Shown: positions 35,287 through 44,354, numbered from the stretch's first letter. The stretch: DNA of 64,000 bases from CALINF01 sp039980455 (GCA_039980455.1 JBDXCG010000004.1:1-64000); one strand, 5' to 3'. Notes: generated by a model not told the origin, from the sequence alone. Translations and numbers: made by a program.

Positions 35287-35931
35287 TTGAGCCAGCGCAA
35301 ACTCTCATTACTGGATCGATTGATCGGAGAAGCCGATACCGTGCTGCGCACCCTTAGCACACGCGGCAACCATGCCACGCGCCCATCACCTGCAGAGGGT
35401 CACAGCGAGTCTGAGTTGAGCGACACGCAGCGTAAACATGTTGCCGGGCTAATGCGTGTTAACCATACGGGTGAAGTCTGCGCCCAGGCGCTGTATCAGG
35501 GGCAAGCCCTCACCGCCAAACTTCCCGACGTTCGACAAGAGATGCAGGAAGCGGCCTCAGAAGAGGTGGATCATCTTGTGTGGTGTGAGCAACGGCTCGA
35601 CGAGCTGAACTCGCGCACCAGTGCGCTCAATCCCGCATGGTACGGATTGTCGTTCACCATCGGCGCCGTCGCCGGCGTGATCGGCGATAAAGTCAGCCTG
35701 GGATTTGTGGCGGCAACTGAAGAACGAGTCTGCCAACATCTGCGCGAGCACCTGAAAGACTTGCCCGAAGATGATCGTAAGTCGCGCCTGATTTTGCAGA
35801 CCATGCTGGAAGACGAGCAGCGCCACGGTGAGAACGCGTTGCAAGCAGGTGGCGCTGATTTCCCGCGCCCTGTAAAAGACGCTATGAGCGCTGTTTCTCA
35901 GGTGATGACCAAGAGTAGTTACTGGCTGTAG
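35287..35931 (+). CDS. coq7: 2-polyprenyl-3-methyl-6-methoxy-1,4-benzoquinol hydroxylase
   Basis: Di-iron monooxygenase of ubiquinone synthesis (Coq7/UbiF-replacing type). 214 residues, from a TTG preceded by CAGGAG. Iron-ligand motifs are MRVNHTGEVCAQALYQGQ, EEVDHLVWCEQRL, EERVCQHL and LEDEQRHGENAL. It lies 34 bases after purD. Confidence 0.95.
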   Translation: MSQRKLSLLDRLIGEADTVLRTLSTRGNHATRPSPAEGHSESELSDTQRKHVAGLMRVNHTGEVCAQALYQGQALTAKLPDVRQEMQEAASEEVDHLVWCEQRLDELNSRTSALNPAWYGLSFTIGAVAGVIGDKVSLGFVAATEERVCQHLREHLKDLPEDDRKSRLILQTMLEDEQRHGENALQAGGADFPRPVKDAMSAVSQVMTKSSYWL

Positions 35932-35977
35932 AGTTCTAGCTAGTTATTGCGATCACTGTACGCAACCAATACCTCAA

Positions 35978-36406
35978 TCAACTCGCAGTGAATTCCTCAA
36001 CCGCATAGCTGTGGGTAATCTCAACGCCACCGGCGCCCAACATTATTGAAGCAGAGCAGTATTTCTCAGCCGACAGGGCAACCGCGCGCTTAACTTGAGA
36101 ATCCTTGAGCTGTGTTCCTGAGACAACAAAATGCATATGTATTTTGGTAAATACGGCAGGCACTGCATCGGCCCGCTCAGCCTGTAACTCTACCCGGCAG
36201 TCCACTACCTTCTGGCGAGACTTTTTCAACATGCTCATTACATCGTAGATTGAACAGCCACCCGTACCGATTAACACCATCTCCATGGGGCGAAAGCCCA
36301 TGTTGCGACCACCGAGGTCCTCTGGGCCATCAATTACTACGGAATGTCCGCTGCCGGACTCACCGACGAACATCGCGCCGTCCGTCCACTTCACCGTTGC
36401 CTGCAT
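35978..36406 (-). CDS. OsmC-family protein (YhfA-like)
   Basis: 142 residues with the OsmC/Ohr fold: N-terminal beta hairpin, then GTGGCSIYDVMSMLKK (first cysteine) and the second cysteine in AEKYCSAS. Some OsmC proteins are thiol peroxidases. The YhfA subgroup is uncharacterised but sits divergently next to crp in E. coli, exactly as here next to vfr. That conserved pairing supports the YhfA assignment. Confidence 0.85.
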   Translation of the reverse strand: MQATVKWTDGAMFVGESGSGHSVVIDGPEDLGGRNMGFRPMEMVLIGTGGCSIYDVMSMLKKSRQKVVDCRVELQAERADAVPAVFTKIHMHFVVSGTQLKDSQVKRAVALSAEKYCSASIMLGAGGVEITHSYAVEEFTAS

Positions 36407-36532
36407 AAAAATTCACTCTGAGACACGTTTTGGGCGGCCGAGCTTAGCACAACAAGTACCATTTTACTTGCCGACCCGGTGAGTTAAACTCAAGCAAAAC
36501 TACAACGAAATCCGACACATAAGGGGCAATGG

Positions 36533-37183
36533 GTGATCAAGCCACAGGTTAGCAAAGCGATTCCCAACGTGGAGAACTTTCTCCGCCATTGCCAGCGTCA
36601 GGATTACAAGGCCAAGAGTATTTTGCTGCGTGAGGGCGAGAACAGTGACAGCCTATTCCTCATTCTTGAAGGCTCAGTCTCTGTTTTAGTTGAAGATGAA
36701 GCCGACGCCGATCACAAAATGGTGGTCAGTTATTTAAACCCGGGTGACTTCTTCGGCGAAATGGGGCTTTTCGGTGTCGATGACCACGAGGAAGTTCGCA
36801 GCGCAATGATCATGGCGAAAACGCAATGCGAAGTGGCCGAGATATCCTACGAGCGCTTCCATCAGGTTCGCAGCCAGTTTCCGGACATTCTCTTTGCCAT
36901 TGCTCAACAGATGGGTGTTCGTCTGCGCCAAACCACACGCAAACTAAAAGATCTGGCGTTTGTGGATGTGTCGGGCCGGGTTGCTCACACATTGCTGGAT
37001 TTGTGCAAAGAACCCGACGCGATGACCCACCCCGATGGTATGCAAATCAAGATTACGCGTCAGGAGCTGGGCAAGATCGTTGGCTGCTCACGCGAGATGG
37101 CAGGCCGAGTACTCAAGAATCTTGAGGAAGAGGGTTTGGTGTCTGTGGCCGGTAAGACAATGGTGGTGTACGGCACCCGCTAA
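36533..37183 (+). CDS. vfr: cAMP receptor-type regulator (Crp/Vfr)
   Basis: 216-residue global transcription factor. The N-terminal cyclic-nucleotide domain contains GDFFGEMGLF and VRSAMIMAKT; Glu, Arg and Ser of the cAMP pocket are all there. The C-terminal winged helix (about 155-216) has the recognition helix in GCSREMAGRVLKNL. GTG start with AAGGGG upstream. Whether it is closer to Vfr or Crp cannot be settled from sequence alone. Divergent from the OsmC gene. Confidence 0.92.
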   Translation: MIKPQVSKAIPNVENFLRHCQRQDYKAKSILLREGENSDSLFLILEGSVSVLVEDEADADHKMVVSYLNPGDFFGEMGLFGVDDHEEVRSAMIMAKTQCEVAEISYERFHQVRSQFPDILFAIAQQMGVRLRQTTRKLKDLAFVDVSGRVAHTLLDLCKEPDAMTHPDGMQIKITRQELGKIVGCSREMAGRVLKNLEEEGLVSVAGKTMVVYGTR

Positions 37184-37224
37184 CCTCAGAGTGCCTTTAG
37201 CAGAATAGCATCAGCAGAATGGGC

Positions 37225-38037
37225 TCAGGAAAAGAACAGCTCTCGTAGTTTGTCTCCAGGCTCATCCGCGCGCATAAACGCTTCACCTACCAAAAACGCA
37301 TGGACATCACGTTCACGCATAATCGACACATCATCCAGTGTATGAATGCCGCTTTCCGTTACCACGGTTCGGTCGGTAGGAATGTGCGGCAATAGCGACA
37401 AAGTAGAATCCAGACTGGTATCGAAGGTATGCAGATTACGATTGTTGATACCCAATAACGGGGTATCGATCTCCAGCGCGCGATCCAGTTCTGCTCGATC
37501 ATGCACCTCCACCAACACATCCACGCCAACTTCGGCAGACGCATGGGCGAGCTCGAGCATCTGACCCTGGTCCAGCGCTGCAACGATCAAGAGGATGGCA
37601 TCGGCTCCCAACGCTCGCGCCTCTACAATCTGGTAAGGGTCAACCGTAAAATCCTTACGCAGCACTGGCAGCGCACACGCCGCGCGGGCCTGCTGAAGAT
37701 AGTCATCGCCGCCCTGAAAAAAATCCACGTCGGTGAGCACCGACAAGCAGGTGGCGCCACCGGCTGCGTAGCTCACTGCTATCTCTGCCGGATGAAAATT
37801 CGGGCGAATCACTCCCTTGCTCGGCGACGCCTTCTTGACCTCGGCAATCACTGCCGCATCGCCTGCCGCAGCAGTATTAACCACCGCAGCGGCGAATCCT
37901 CGCACAGCCGACTGCTCACTCGCACGCGACTCCAGCTCTGCCAATGACACTTTGCTGCGGCGATCTGCAACTTCTTCCCACTTGCGCTTGAGTATTTTGC
38001 GCAGCACAGTAGGCGCGCGTTGGATTTGCTGTGACAT
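37225..38037 (-). CDS. trpC: Indole-3-glycerol phosphate synthase
   Basis: 270-residue TIM-barrel enzyme of tryptophan synthesis. The substrate loop EVKKASPSKGVI, the catalytic Lys in LRKDFTVDPYQI and the glutamate in GINNRNL / TESGI are intact. Not fused to TrpF. Last gene of trpE-trpG-trpD-trpC, 6 bases after trpD. Confidence 0.97.
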   Translation of the reverse strand: MSQQIQRAPTVLRKILKRKWEEVADRRSKVSLAELESRASEQSAVRGFAAAVVNTAAAGDAAVIAEVKKASPSKGVIRPNFHPAEIAVSYAAGGATCLSVLTDVDFFQGGDDYLQQARAACALPVLRKDFTVDPYQIVEARALGADAILLIVAALDQGQMLELAHASAEVGVDVLVEVHDRAELDRALEIDTPLLGINNRNLHTFDTSLDSTLSLLPHIPTDRTVVTESGIHTLDDVSIMRERDVHAFLVGEAFMRADEPGDKLRELFFS

Positions 38038-38043
38038 TGGGCT

Positions 38044-39084
38044 TCAGCCTTCCTGGCGCATCAATTGAGTAAAATCGACAAAGGCTTTGAGCTTTTCTGC
38101 CGCTTGTCCCGTGGCCACAACATCTTCAGCCATCGCTACTCCGTCAGCAATCGTTGCTGCCACACCTGCCACATACAATGTAGCGCCCGCGTTCAGGGTT
38201 AGCATTGCGGCGGCCTTTCGCGCCCGCTCGTCAGTCTCGCCACCTAGCGCGGCGCGAATCAACGCTGCAGACTCTGCAGCACTGCTAACTTCAAGCCCGT
38301 CCAGACTCTGGGTGGTAATACCCACGTCTTCAGGTGACAAGGTGTAGCTGGTGAGGTCGCCATTGCGTAGTTCACATACATGGGTTTTGTCTGCGATGGA
38401 TATCTCATCGAGACCGTCGTGCGAATGCACAACCATGGCATGCACACTACCCAAAGCTTTAAGTGCGGCCGCCATCGGCTCACACAGATCTTTGGAGAAC
38501 ACGCCCAACACCTGACGCTGCACCTTGGCTGGATTGGTGAGAGGCCCCAAAATATTAAACAGTGTGCGCATACCCAGTTCGCGTCGGGGCCCAATCGCGT
38601 GGCGCATTGCACTGTGATGAGCAGGCGCAAACATAAAGCCCATGCCAACCTCAGTGATCGCACGAGCAACCTGTTCAGCGCTCAAATCTAATGGCACACC
38701 CAGCGTTTCCAACACATCTGAACTACCCGTGGTACTAGAGACAGAGCGATTGCCGTGTTTAGCAACTCGCCCGCCTGCAGCTGCAACAACAAAGGTCGCA
38801 CCGGTAGACACATTAAACAGGTTCGCCCCATCACCGCCAGTGCCCACAAGATCCACCAGGTTTTCCTGAGACACATCGACAGGCGTCGCCAGCTCGCGCA
38901 TTACACTCGCTGCCCCGGCAATCTCCTCGATGGTTTCGCCCTTCATGCGCAGAGCCACCAACAGACCGCCAATCTGCGCGTCGGTCGCATCGCCAGACAT
39001 CACCTGATACATAACGGCGGTCATCTCTTCGTGGCTCAAGTCCTGACGGTCAACGACCTTGGCCACGGCTTGCTGAATACTCAT
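38044..39084 (-). CDS. trpD: Anthranilate phosphoribosyltransferase
   Basis: Transfers phosphoribose to anthranilate. 346 residues, with the PRPP-binding GTGGDGANLFNVST and the anthranilate region KHGNRSVSSTTGSSDVLE. Not fused to TrpG. It lies 26 bases after trpG in the operon. Confidence 0.97.
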   Translation of the reverse strand: MSIQQAVAKVVDRQDLSHEEMTAVMYQVMSGDATDAQIGGLLVALRMKGETIEEIAGAASVMRELATPVDVSQENLVDLVGTGGDGANLFNVSTGATFVVAAAGGRVAKHGNRSVSSTTGSSDVLETLGVPLDLSAEQVARAITEVGMGFMFAPAHHSAMRHAIGPRRELGMRTLFNILGPLTNPAKVQRQVLGVFSKDLCEPMAAALKALGSVHAMVVHSHDGLDEISIADKTHVCELRNGDLTSYTLSPEDVGITTQSLDGLEVSSAAESAALIRAALGGETDERARKAAAMLTLNAGATLYVAGVAATIADGVAMAEDVVATGQAAEKLKAFVDFTQLMRQEG

Positions 39085-39110
39085 AGATAATGTCTCATCA
39101 TTCGCTGCCG

Positions 39111-39701
39111 CTATTTCGCCGCGGGTCGCTCCAGAAAGTTACGTAGTAGATCATGCCCATGTGCTGTGAGAATCGACTCGGGGTGAAACTGAACACCCTC
39201 GATATCCAGTTCCCGATGACGCAAACCCATAATTTCATCCTGCTCGCCAGACTCTGTTTCGGTCCAGGCAGTGATCTCAAGACAGTCGGGTAAGCTCGCC
39301 TTTTCCACCACCAGGCTGTGATAACGGGTTGCCTCGAAAGGCTCACTCAAGCCCTGAAACACACCCTGATTAGAATGATGGATGGGTGAGGTCTTTCCGT
39401 GCATCACCTGGCGGGCACGCACAATCTTGCCCCCAAACACCTGACCAATGCTCTGATGCCCTAGACAGATTCCCAAGATGGGCAACTTACCGGCGTAGGT
39501 CTGGATCACCGCCATAGAGATACCCGCCTCATTGGGCGTGCAAGGACCTGGCGATATCACAATCTGCTGCGGGTTAAGCGCGGCGATATCGTCCACCGCA
39601 ATCTCATCGTTGCGCACCACGTGCACATCCGCGCCGAGTTCACCGAAATACTGCACCACGTTATAAGTGAAGGAGTCGTAGTTATCGATCATCAACAACA
39701 T
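39111..39701 (-). CDS. trpG: Anthranilate synthase glutamine amidotransferase subunit
   Basis: Class I glutamine amidotransferase that supplies ammonia to TrpE (possibly shared with PabB). 196 residues. The catalytic cysteine lies in LGICLGHQSIGQ and the His-Glu pair in VQFHPESIL. Its start overlaps the last base of trpE, so the subunits are translated together. Confidence 0.96.
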   Translation of the reverse strand: MLLMIDNYDSFTYNVVQYFGELGADVHVVRNDEIAVDDIAALNPQQIVISPGPCTPNEAGISMAVIQTYAGKLPILGICLGHQSIGQVFGGKIVRARQVMHGKTSPIHHSNQGVFQGLSEPFEATRYHSLVVEKASLPDCLEITAWTETESGEQDEIMGLRHRELDIEGVQFHPESILTAHGHDLLRNFLERPAAK

Positions 39702-41188
39702 CAGTTTGACCCTCCTGCGAGCACCATCGACGCTGCTCTAAACATCGCACGTGCCTTGTTCAACGTTTCTTTCCACTCGAGTCGCGGTACCGAATCGGCA
39801 ACGACGCCACCACCAGCTTGCACATACAGGCGACCATTCTTGATAACGGCCGTTCGAATGGCGATAGCGGTATCCATATCACCCGCCCATGAGATATAGC
39901 CAACTGCGCCGCCATACACGCCGCGCTTAACCGACTCCAGCTCATCAATAATTTCCATCGCCCGAATTTTGGGCGCACCACTTAAAGTACCGGCAGGCAG
40001 CGTGGCCCGCAGCACATCAATCGCAGAACACCCCGGCTTGAGCTCGCCTGTTACGTTCGACACGATATGCATGACGTGTGAATAACGCTCCACCACCATT
40101 TTGTCGGTGAGTTCCACCGAGCCGGTTTCGGCGATACGGCCTACGTCATTACGACCCAAATCAATCAGCATCAAGTGCTCAGCGATCTCCTTGGGGTCGG
40201 CCAGTAACTCAGCCTCCATGGCCGCGTCTTCTTCTTCGCTATGACCTCGCCTGCGGGTTCCTGCTATCGGGCGCACCGTGACCAGACCTTTTTCCACTCG
40301 CGCCAGTATTTCAGGAGAGGAGCCCACAATATGAAAATCGCCGAGGTCCAGATAATACATATACGGCGACGGGTTTAGGTTGCGCAATGCCCGGTACAGA
40401 TTCAGCGGTGGCGCATCAAACGGTATGCTCATCCGTTGGGACGGCACAACCTGCATCACATCGCCCGCCAGCACATACTCCTTGATGGTATTAACTGCCG
40501 CTTCGTATTGATCCTGAGTGAAGTTGGATTCAATCTCGCTCTCTAGCGCCTCAGAGTGTGCAGCCTCAAGACTCACGTTCGGCAGCGGCGTCATAGTGCC
40601 CGGCAGGCGCTTGGCTAACTCCATCAACCTCTGGTTGGCACACGCAAGTGCGTCTGGCTGCTGCGGGTCGGCATTAACTACCAGCCGGATAGTGCCGGCC
40701 AGATTATCGAACACCAATACCTCATCGGACACCATGAGCAGAATATCCGGCGTACCCAGTTCGTCCGGTGGCAGGTTCGCGCGCAAACGCGGTTCGACAT
40801 AGCGCACTGTGTCGTAACCGAAATAACCGACCAGCCCACCATGAAATACCGGTAGGTCATCCTGGGGGGCTGTTTTATAGCGGCCCTGAAATTCCTCAGC
40901 GAATGCCAGGGGATCATCGACTTCTTGCGATTGTGTTAACTCATCGCCAACCCAGATTTCGGCGCGGTAACCAAAGACTTTGAGCCGAGTGTGGCACGGT
41001 AGCCCGATGATGGAATACCGCCCCCATTTCTCACCGCCCTGTACAGACTCAAAGAAATAGGAATACGGCCCTTCTGCCAGCTTGCGATAGGCACTGATGG
41101 GGGTTTCGAGATCGGCCAGCACTTCCATGCTGACGGGTATACGGTTGTAGCCTTGTGCTGCCAGGGCAGCAAAGTCCTCGGGTTTCAT
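39701..41188 (-). CDS. trpE: Anthranilate synthase component I
   Basis: Makes anthranilate from chorismate. 495 residues, with the chorismate-binding motifs RPIAGTRRRG, LIDLGRNDVGRI and GTLSGAPKIRAM, and an N-terminal tryptophan feedback site region (LETPISAYRKL). First gene of the operon. It has a good promoter at 41338-41365 and a long structured leader that could hide its ribosome site (AGGA, about 41197-41200). Confidence 0.97.
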   Translation of the reverse strand: MKPEDFAALAAQGYNRIPVSMEVLADLETPISAYRKLAEGPYSYFFESVQGGEKWGRYSIIGLPCHTRLKVFGYRAEIWVGDELTQSQEVDDPLAFAEEFQGRYKTAPQDDLPVFHGGLVGYFGYDTVRYVEPRLRANLPPDELGTPDILLMVSDEVLVFDNLAGTIRLVVNADPQQPDALACANQRLMELAKRLPGTMTPLPNVSLEAAHSEALESEIESNFTQDQYEAAVNTIKEYVLAGDVMQVVPSQRMSIPFDAPPLNLYRALRNLNPSPYMYYLDLGDFHIVGSSPEILARVEKGLVTVRPIAGTRRRGHSEEEDAAMEAELLADPKEIAEHLMLIDLGRNDVGRIAETGSVELTDKMVVERYSHVMHIVSNVTGELKPGCSAIDVLRATLPAGTLSGAPKIRAMEIIDELESVKRGVYGGAVGYISWAGDMDTAIAIRTAVIKNGRLYVQAGGGVVADSVPRLEWKETLNKARAMFRAASMVLAGGSN

Positions 41189-41331
41189 GTGAGGTCCTCG
41201 GAGAAAGAGTTAACGTAATCAGGTCGCGACGTAGCCTTAGCTACCATCGCCAACAGGTGACCTCACGCATCGACCATAGTCCGATGCTATTACGTTGAGC
41301 TGTAGACACAGCGCTCTCCAGAGCTTGGAAA
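41185..41331 (-). promoter_or_regulatory. Structured trpE leader, possible RNA switch or coupling ORF
   Basis: From the expected start site (~41331) to trpE the leader forms a long hairpin: AGGTC (complement of 41260-41264) pairs with GACCT (41221-41225), with an inner GCGAT-GUAGC / GCUAC-GUCGC stem closed by a UAAG loop. The same TGAGGTC segment (41259-41265) can instead pair perfectly with GACCTCA at 41190-41196, next to the trpE ribosome site. A 20-codon ORF (41185-41247, no Trp codon) ends at an ATGA overlap with trpE. No classical Trp-rich leader peptide is seen. Confidence 0.45.
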
Positions 41332-41337
41332 GGCCCC

Positions 41338-41365
41338 ATTGTACATAGGGTTAGAGGCTTGGCAA
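41338..41365 (-). promoter_or_regulatory. trp operon promoter
   Basis: On the minus strand TTGCCA (41360-41365), a 16-base spacer and TACAAT (41338-41343). Both boxes are near-consensus sigma70. It lies about 150 bases before trpE and downstream of rpe. No obvious TrpR operator overlaps it. Confidence 0.6.
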
Positions 41366-41400
41366 GTCGAGAAGCAGGCTCGAGTCGGAAACTAACACCC

Positions 41401-42069
41401 TTAGACGGTGGCTAATTCTGCCCGCATTGCGTCAATCACCGCCTTGTAATCGGGTTGATTGAAAATAGCCGAGCCCGCCACGAAGGTATCGGCGCCAGCG
41501 GCGGCGATCTCCGCAATATTGCCCGCCGATACGCCGCCATCAACCTCAAGGCGAATCGGAAAGCCCGAGGCATCGATCATGGCCCGCGCCTCACGTAGCT
41601 TATCCAGAGTGGCTGGAATGAACTTCTGGCCACCAAAGCCGGGGTTAACCGACATCAGCAATACCATGTCGACTTTATCCAGCACGTACTTCAGCGCATC
41701 CAGGCCCAGGTGTGGGTTGAATACCAGGCCAGACTTGCAGCCCGCCTCGCGGATTAACTGAAGCGACCGATCCACATGCGTAGACGCATCCGGATGAAAG
41801 GTGATGTAGCTGGCACCGGCTTCGGCAAAATCCCCAATCAGTTGATCGACGGGACTCACCATCAAATGTACGTCGATATCTGCCGTCACTCCATGATCGC
41901 GCAGCGCTTTGCACACCATCGGGCCAATCGTGAGATTTGGCACATAGTGGTTGTCCATAACATCAAAATGTACGACGTCTGCACCGGCGGCCAGCACATT
42001 ATCGACCTCTTCACCCAGGCGGGCAAAATCAGCTGACAGAATAGACGGGGCAATAAGGTAATCGGGCAT
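41401..42069 (-). CDS. rpe: Ribulose-phosphate 3-epimerase
   Basis: 222-residue TIM-barrel epimerase of the pentose phosphate pathway. Metal and catalytic motifs are SILSADFARLGEE, HFDVMDNHYVPN, VNPGFGGQKFIP and EVDGGVSAGN. In many relatives a phosphoglycolate phosphatase gene (gph) follows before trpE; here it is absent. Confidence 0.97.
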   Translation of the reverse strand: MPDYLIAPSILSADFARLGEEVDNVLAAGADVVHFDVMDNHYVPNLTIGPMVCKALRDHGVTADIDVHLMVSPVDQLIGDFAEAGASYITFHPDASTHVDRSLQLIREAGCKSGLVFNPHLGLDALKYVLDKVDMVLLMSVNPGFGGQKFIPATLDKLREARAMIDASGFPIRLEVDGGVSAGNIAEIAAAGADTFVAGSAIFNQPDYKAVIDAMRAELATV

Positions 42070-42225
42070 TGTGGGCTCCGGTTGAGGATGCAGGCGACTG
42101 GCTTCGCATTCTAGCGGGAATCGGCGCTACCGACATCCTCGATTATTCAATTGTGCCCCTGATTGAATGTGATGTTCCGCTGGTTCGAGCCAAACCGGAG
42201 AATGGTAGCCAAGTGGGAGGTCTAT

Positions 42226-42528
42226 ATGGCTGCAATCGCCTTTGATACACTGAAGTTCGCTCGTCGGCTGATCGACGCCGGCGTGCCCGAATATCAAGCT
42301 CAGGTACACACAGAAGTCATGGCTGAAGCATTTGTATTCAACATGGATAGCATCGTGACCAAGGACTACCTTGATGCACGAATAGATGCGATGCAATCTC
42401 AGATTGAAATGAAGTTTGAACAGCGCTTTGCGGCGATAGAGGCCAAGCTTAGGCTTTTATTCTGGATGCAGGGTATTACGCTTGCCGTTGTCTTGATTCC
42501 AACGCTTACATCACTCTTGTCTGTCTAA
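42226..42528 (+). CDS. DUF1640-like coiled-coil membrane protein
   Basis: About 100 residues from the ATG at 42226, which has a strong GGGAGG six bases upstream. The N-terminus AAIAFDTLKFARRLIDAGVP is typical of the DUF1640 (CCDC90-like) family. It is followed by a coiled coil (DARIDAMQSQIEMKFEQRFAAIEAK as heptads) and a C-terminal membrane anchor (LFWMQGITLAVVLIPTLTSL). Function unknown. Lone gene between divergent rpe and convergent murU. Confidence 0.72.
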   Translation: MAAIAFDTLKFARRLIDAGVPEYQAQVHTEVMAEAFVFNMDSIVTKDYLDARIDAMQSQIEMKFEQRFAAIEAKLRLLFWMQGITLAVVLIPTLTSLLSV

Positions 42529-42546
42529 AAACAACTCTAATGCATG

Positions 42547-43218
42547 CTACTCCAATGAGGCGTTCAGACTAGCCAATCGCTGCGGTGTACCGACATCTTC
42601 CCACGCGCCCGAATAGTACTCGCCGGTTAAACGAGCCTGCTCTATAGCGCGCGATAGCAACGGGCGCAGTGGAATTTTGCCAGGCGTCAGCCCAGCAAAA
42701 AATCCGGGCGTATAAACGCCTATGCCAGAATACGTAAACCCGCTTGCACCCTCCTCCAGCTCGGCAACATCGCTTAGAGTTAATCGGAAGTCTCCCAGAG
42801 GATGCTGAGGCGGGTTGTCGATCAATACCAGATGCGCACCCTTAGCAGGCAAATACTCATGCAGCCGCAATTGGCCAAAGGGGTAATCTGTCCAGACATC
42901 GCCATTAACGACTGCGAACGGCCCATCTCCTAACATCGCCAGCGCGTTGACGATACCGCCCGCGGTTTCTAGCGGCTCGTCTTCTTGTGAGATTGTGATA
43001 CGCAATCCCCAGCGCGAACCATCACTGCAGAAATCGATGATCTGCTGCCCCAAATGCGACACGTTGATCACCAGATCCGAAAAACCGGCGTCTGCCAAGC
43101 GTTCGATATGATGCTGCAATAGGGGTTTACCACCCACTTGTAGCAGCGGCTTGGGCGTATGGTCAGTCAAGGGGCGCATGCGATTACCCAGCCCGGCTGC
43201 CAGTATCATGGCTTTCAC
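42547..43218 (-). CDS. murU: N-acetylmuramate-1-phosphate uridylyltransferase
   Basis: 223-residue sugar-nucleotide transferase with the nucleotidyltransferase start MKAMILAAGLGNRMRPLTDHTPKPLLQVGGKPLL and the metal Asp in VVNGDVWTDYP. In Pseudomonas MurU makes UDP-MurNAc from MurNAc-1-P. It overlaps amgK by 4 bases, the conserved recycling pair. This supports MurU over a general glucose-1-P thymidylyltransferase. Confidence 0.88.
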   Translation of the reverse strand: MKAMILAAGLGNRMRPLTDHTPKPLLQVGGKPLLQHHIERLADAGFSDLVINVSHLGQQIIDFCSDGSRWGLRITISQEDEPLETAGGIVNALAMLGDGPFAVVNGDVWTDYPFGQLRLHEYLPAKGAHLVLIDNPPQHPLGDFRLTLSDVAELEEGASGFTYSGIGVYTPGFFAGLTPGKIPLRPLLSRAIEQARLTGEYYSGAWEDVGTPQRLASLNASLE

Positions 43219-44312
43219 GTATCAGCACTCCAGGGCCGCTGCGCTATCAGCGGGTCGAGCGTTGCCTCAAACCAGCGCGCAAACTCCGCCAGCGCAGGCT
43301 CGTGTTGATACTCGCGTAGTACATCCCGCACGTAGTCGAGCACCATAGGTAAGTCATCGAGGTAGGCCGACTTGCCATCGCGCAAATATAGACGCGCAAA
43401 TGTGCCCAGCACTTTGATGTGTCGTTGTAGACCCATCAGGTCTAACCAGCGCAGGAACTCATTCTCTTCACGCTCTTTACTTTCGATGCTTCCAAGTTGT
43501 TCGCCCTCAGAGCGCGCGTTAGAAGATGCGAGCTGTCCGCTTGCCTCCAAGCTGCGACGATAATCCAGCGCCCAGCCGCGCACCTGCTCCACCGGCCAGC
43601 GGATGTAGCAATCACGTAGCAGCGATACCAGATCGTAGGTGACAGGCCCAACTACGGCATCTTGAAAATCGATCACAGCCAGCTGTCCATCGCCTTGCAG
43701 CATCAGATTCCGGCTGTGAAAATCTCGATGCACCAACACCTGCGGCTGTTCTAGTGCACTGGCAATCAGGCAGTCGGATGCCGCCTGAATAACGGCGTGA
43801 TCGCTGGATGTCAGGGAATGTCCCAGCAATTGCTCTACAAACCAGTGCGGGAAACGGCCCAACTCCTCCGTTAACAACGCTTTGTCGTAACGAGGCATTG
43901 AGGCAACTGCAGTATCGCTGATATCGATATCTGCCAGCTTCAACAACGTATCGAAAGCGCGGCCATAGTAGTCACCCACCGTGGCTGTATTCAGCAACGG
44001 CAGTAATACAACATCACCGAGGTCTTCCAGTAGTAGATACCCTCTACTTAAGTCCGATGCCAACACCTGTGGCACACGAACCCCCGCGCAACTCAAGGTG
44101 TTGGCAATAGCAATAAACTCAGGATTCTTCTCTGTTTCTGGCGGCGCTTCCACCACTATCACGCTAAGTTGATCGACGCCAAGGCGAAAATAACGGCGGT
44201 TACTGGCATCGCCAGCGACGCACACGAGCTGCGCATCACCCGCATGAAATGGTTCGGATAGGTTCGACAGTGCCCAGGGTAAGAGGTCGGAGGGTATAGA
44301 ACGTATCGACAA
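43215..44312 (-). CDS. amgK: N-acetylmuramate/N-acetylglucosamine kinase
   Basis: 365-residue aminoglycoside-phosphotransferase-fold kinase that phosphorylates MurNAc at C1. The catalytic loop HRDFHSRNLML and the metal motif VIDFQDAVVGP are intact. Starts at a TTG (44312) with AAGGA about 9 bases upstream. Contains a low-complexity segment (SSNARSEGEQLGSIESKEREEN, about 255-276). With anmK and murU it forms the MurA-by-passing recycling route, which lowers fosfomycin sensitivity in Pseudomonas. Confidence 0.88.
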   Translation of the reverse strand: MSIRSIPSDLLPWALSNLSEPFHAGDAQLVCVAGDASNRRYFRLGVDQLSVIVVEAPPETEKNPEFIAIANTLSCAGVRVPQVLASDLSRGYLLLEDLGDVVLLPLLNTATVGDYYGRAFDTLLKLADIDISDTAVASMPRYDKALLTEELGRFPHWFVEQLLGHSLTSSDHAVIQAASDCLIASALEQPQVLVHRDFHSRNLMLQGDGQLAVIDFQDAVVGPVTYDLVSLLRDCYIRWPVEQVRGWALDYRRSLEASGQLASSNARSEGEQLGSIESKEREENEFLRWLDLMGLQRHIKVLGTFARLYLRDGKSAYLDDLPMVLDYVRDVLREYQHEPALAEFARWFEATLDPLIAQRPWSADT

Positions 44313-44354
44313 CGCTGAATCTTCCTTTAAATTTTCTCAGACAAGCCAGTAGGG

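Noticed and set aside
41189..41337. Classical Trp attenuator with leader peptide
   Set aside because: No short ORF with tandem TGG codons followed by a terminator with a T-run.
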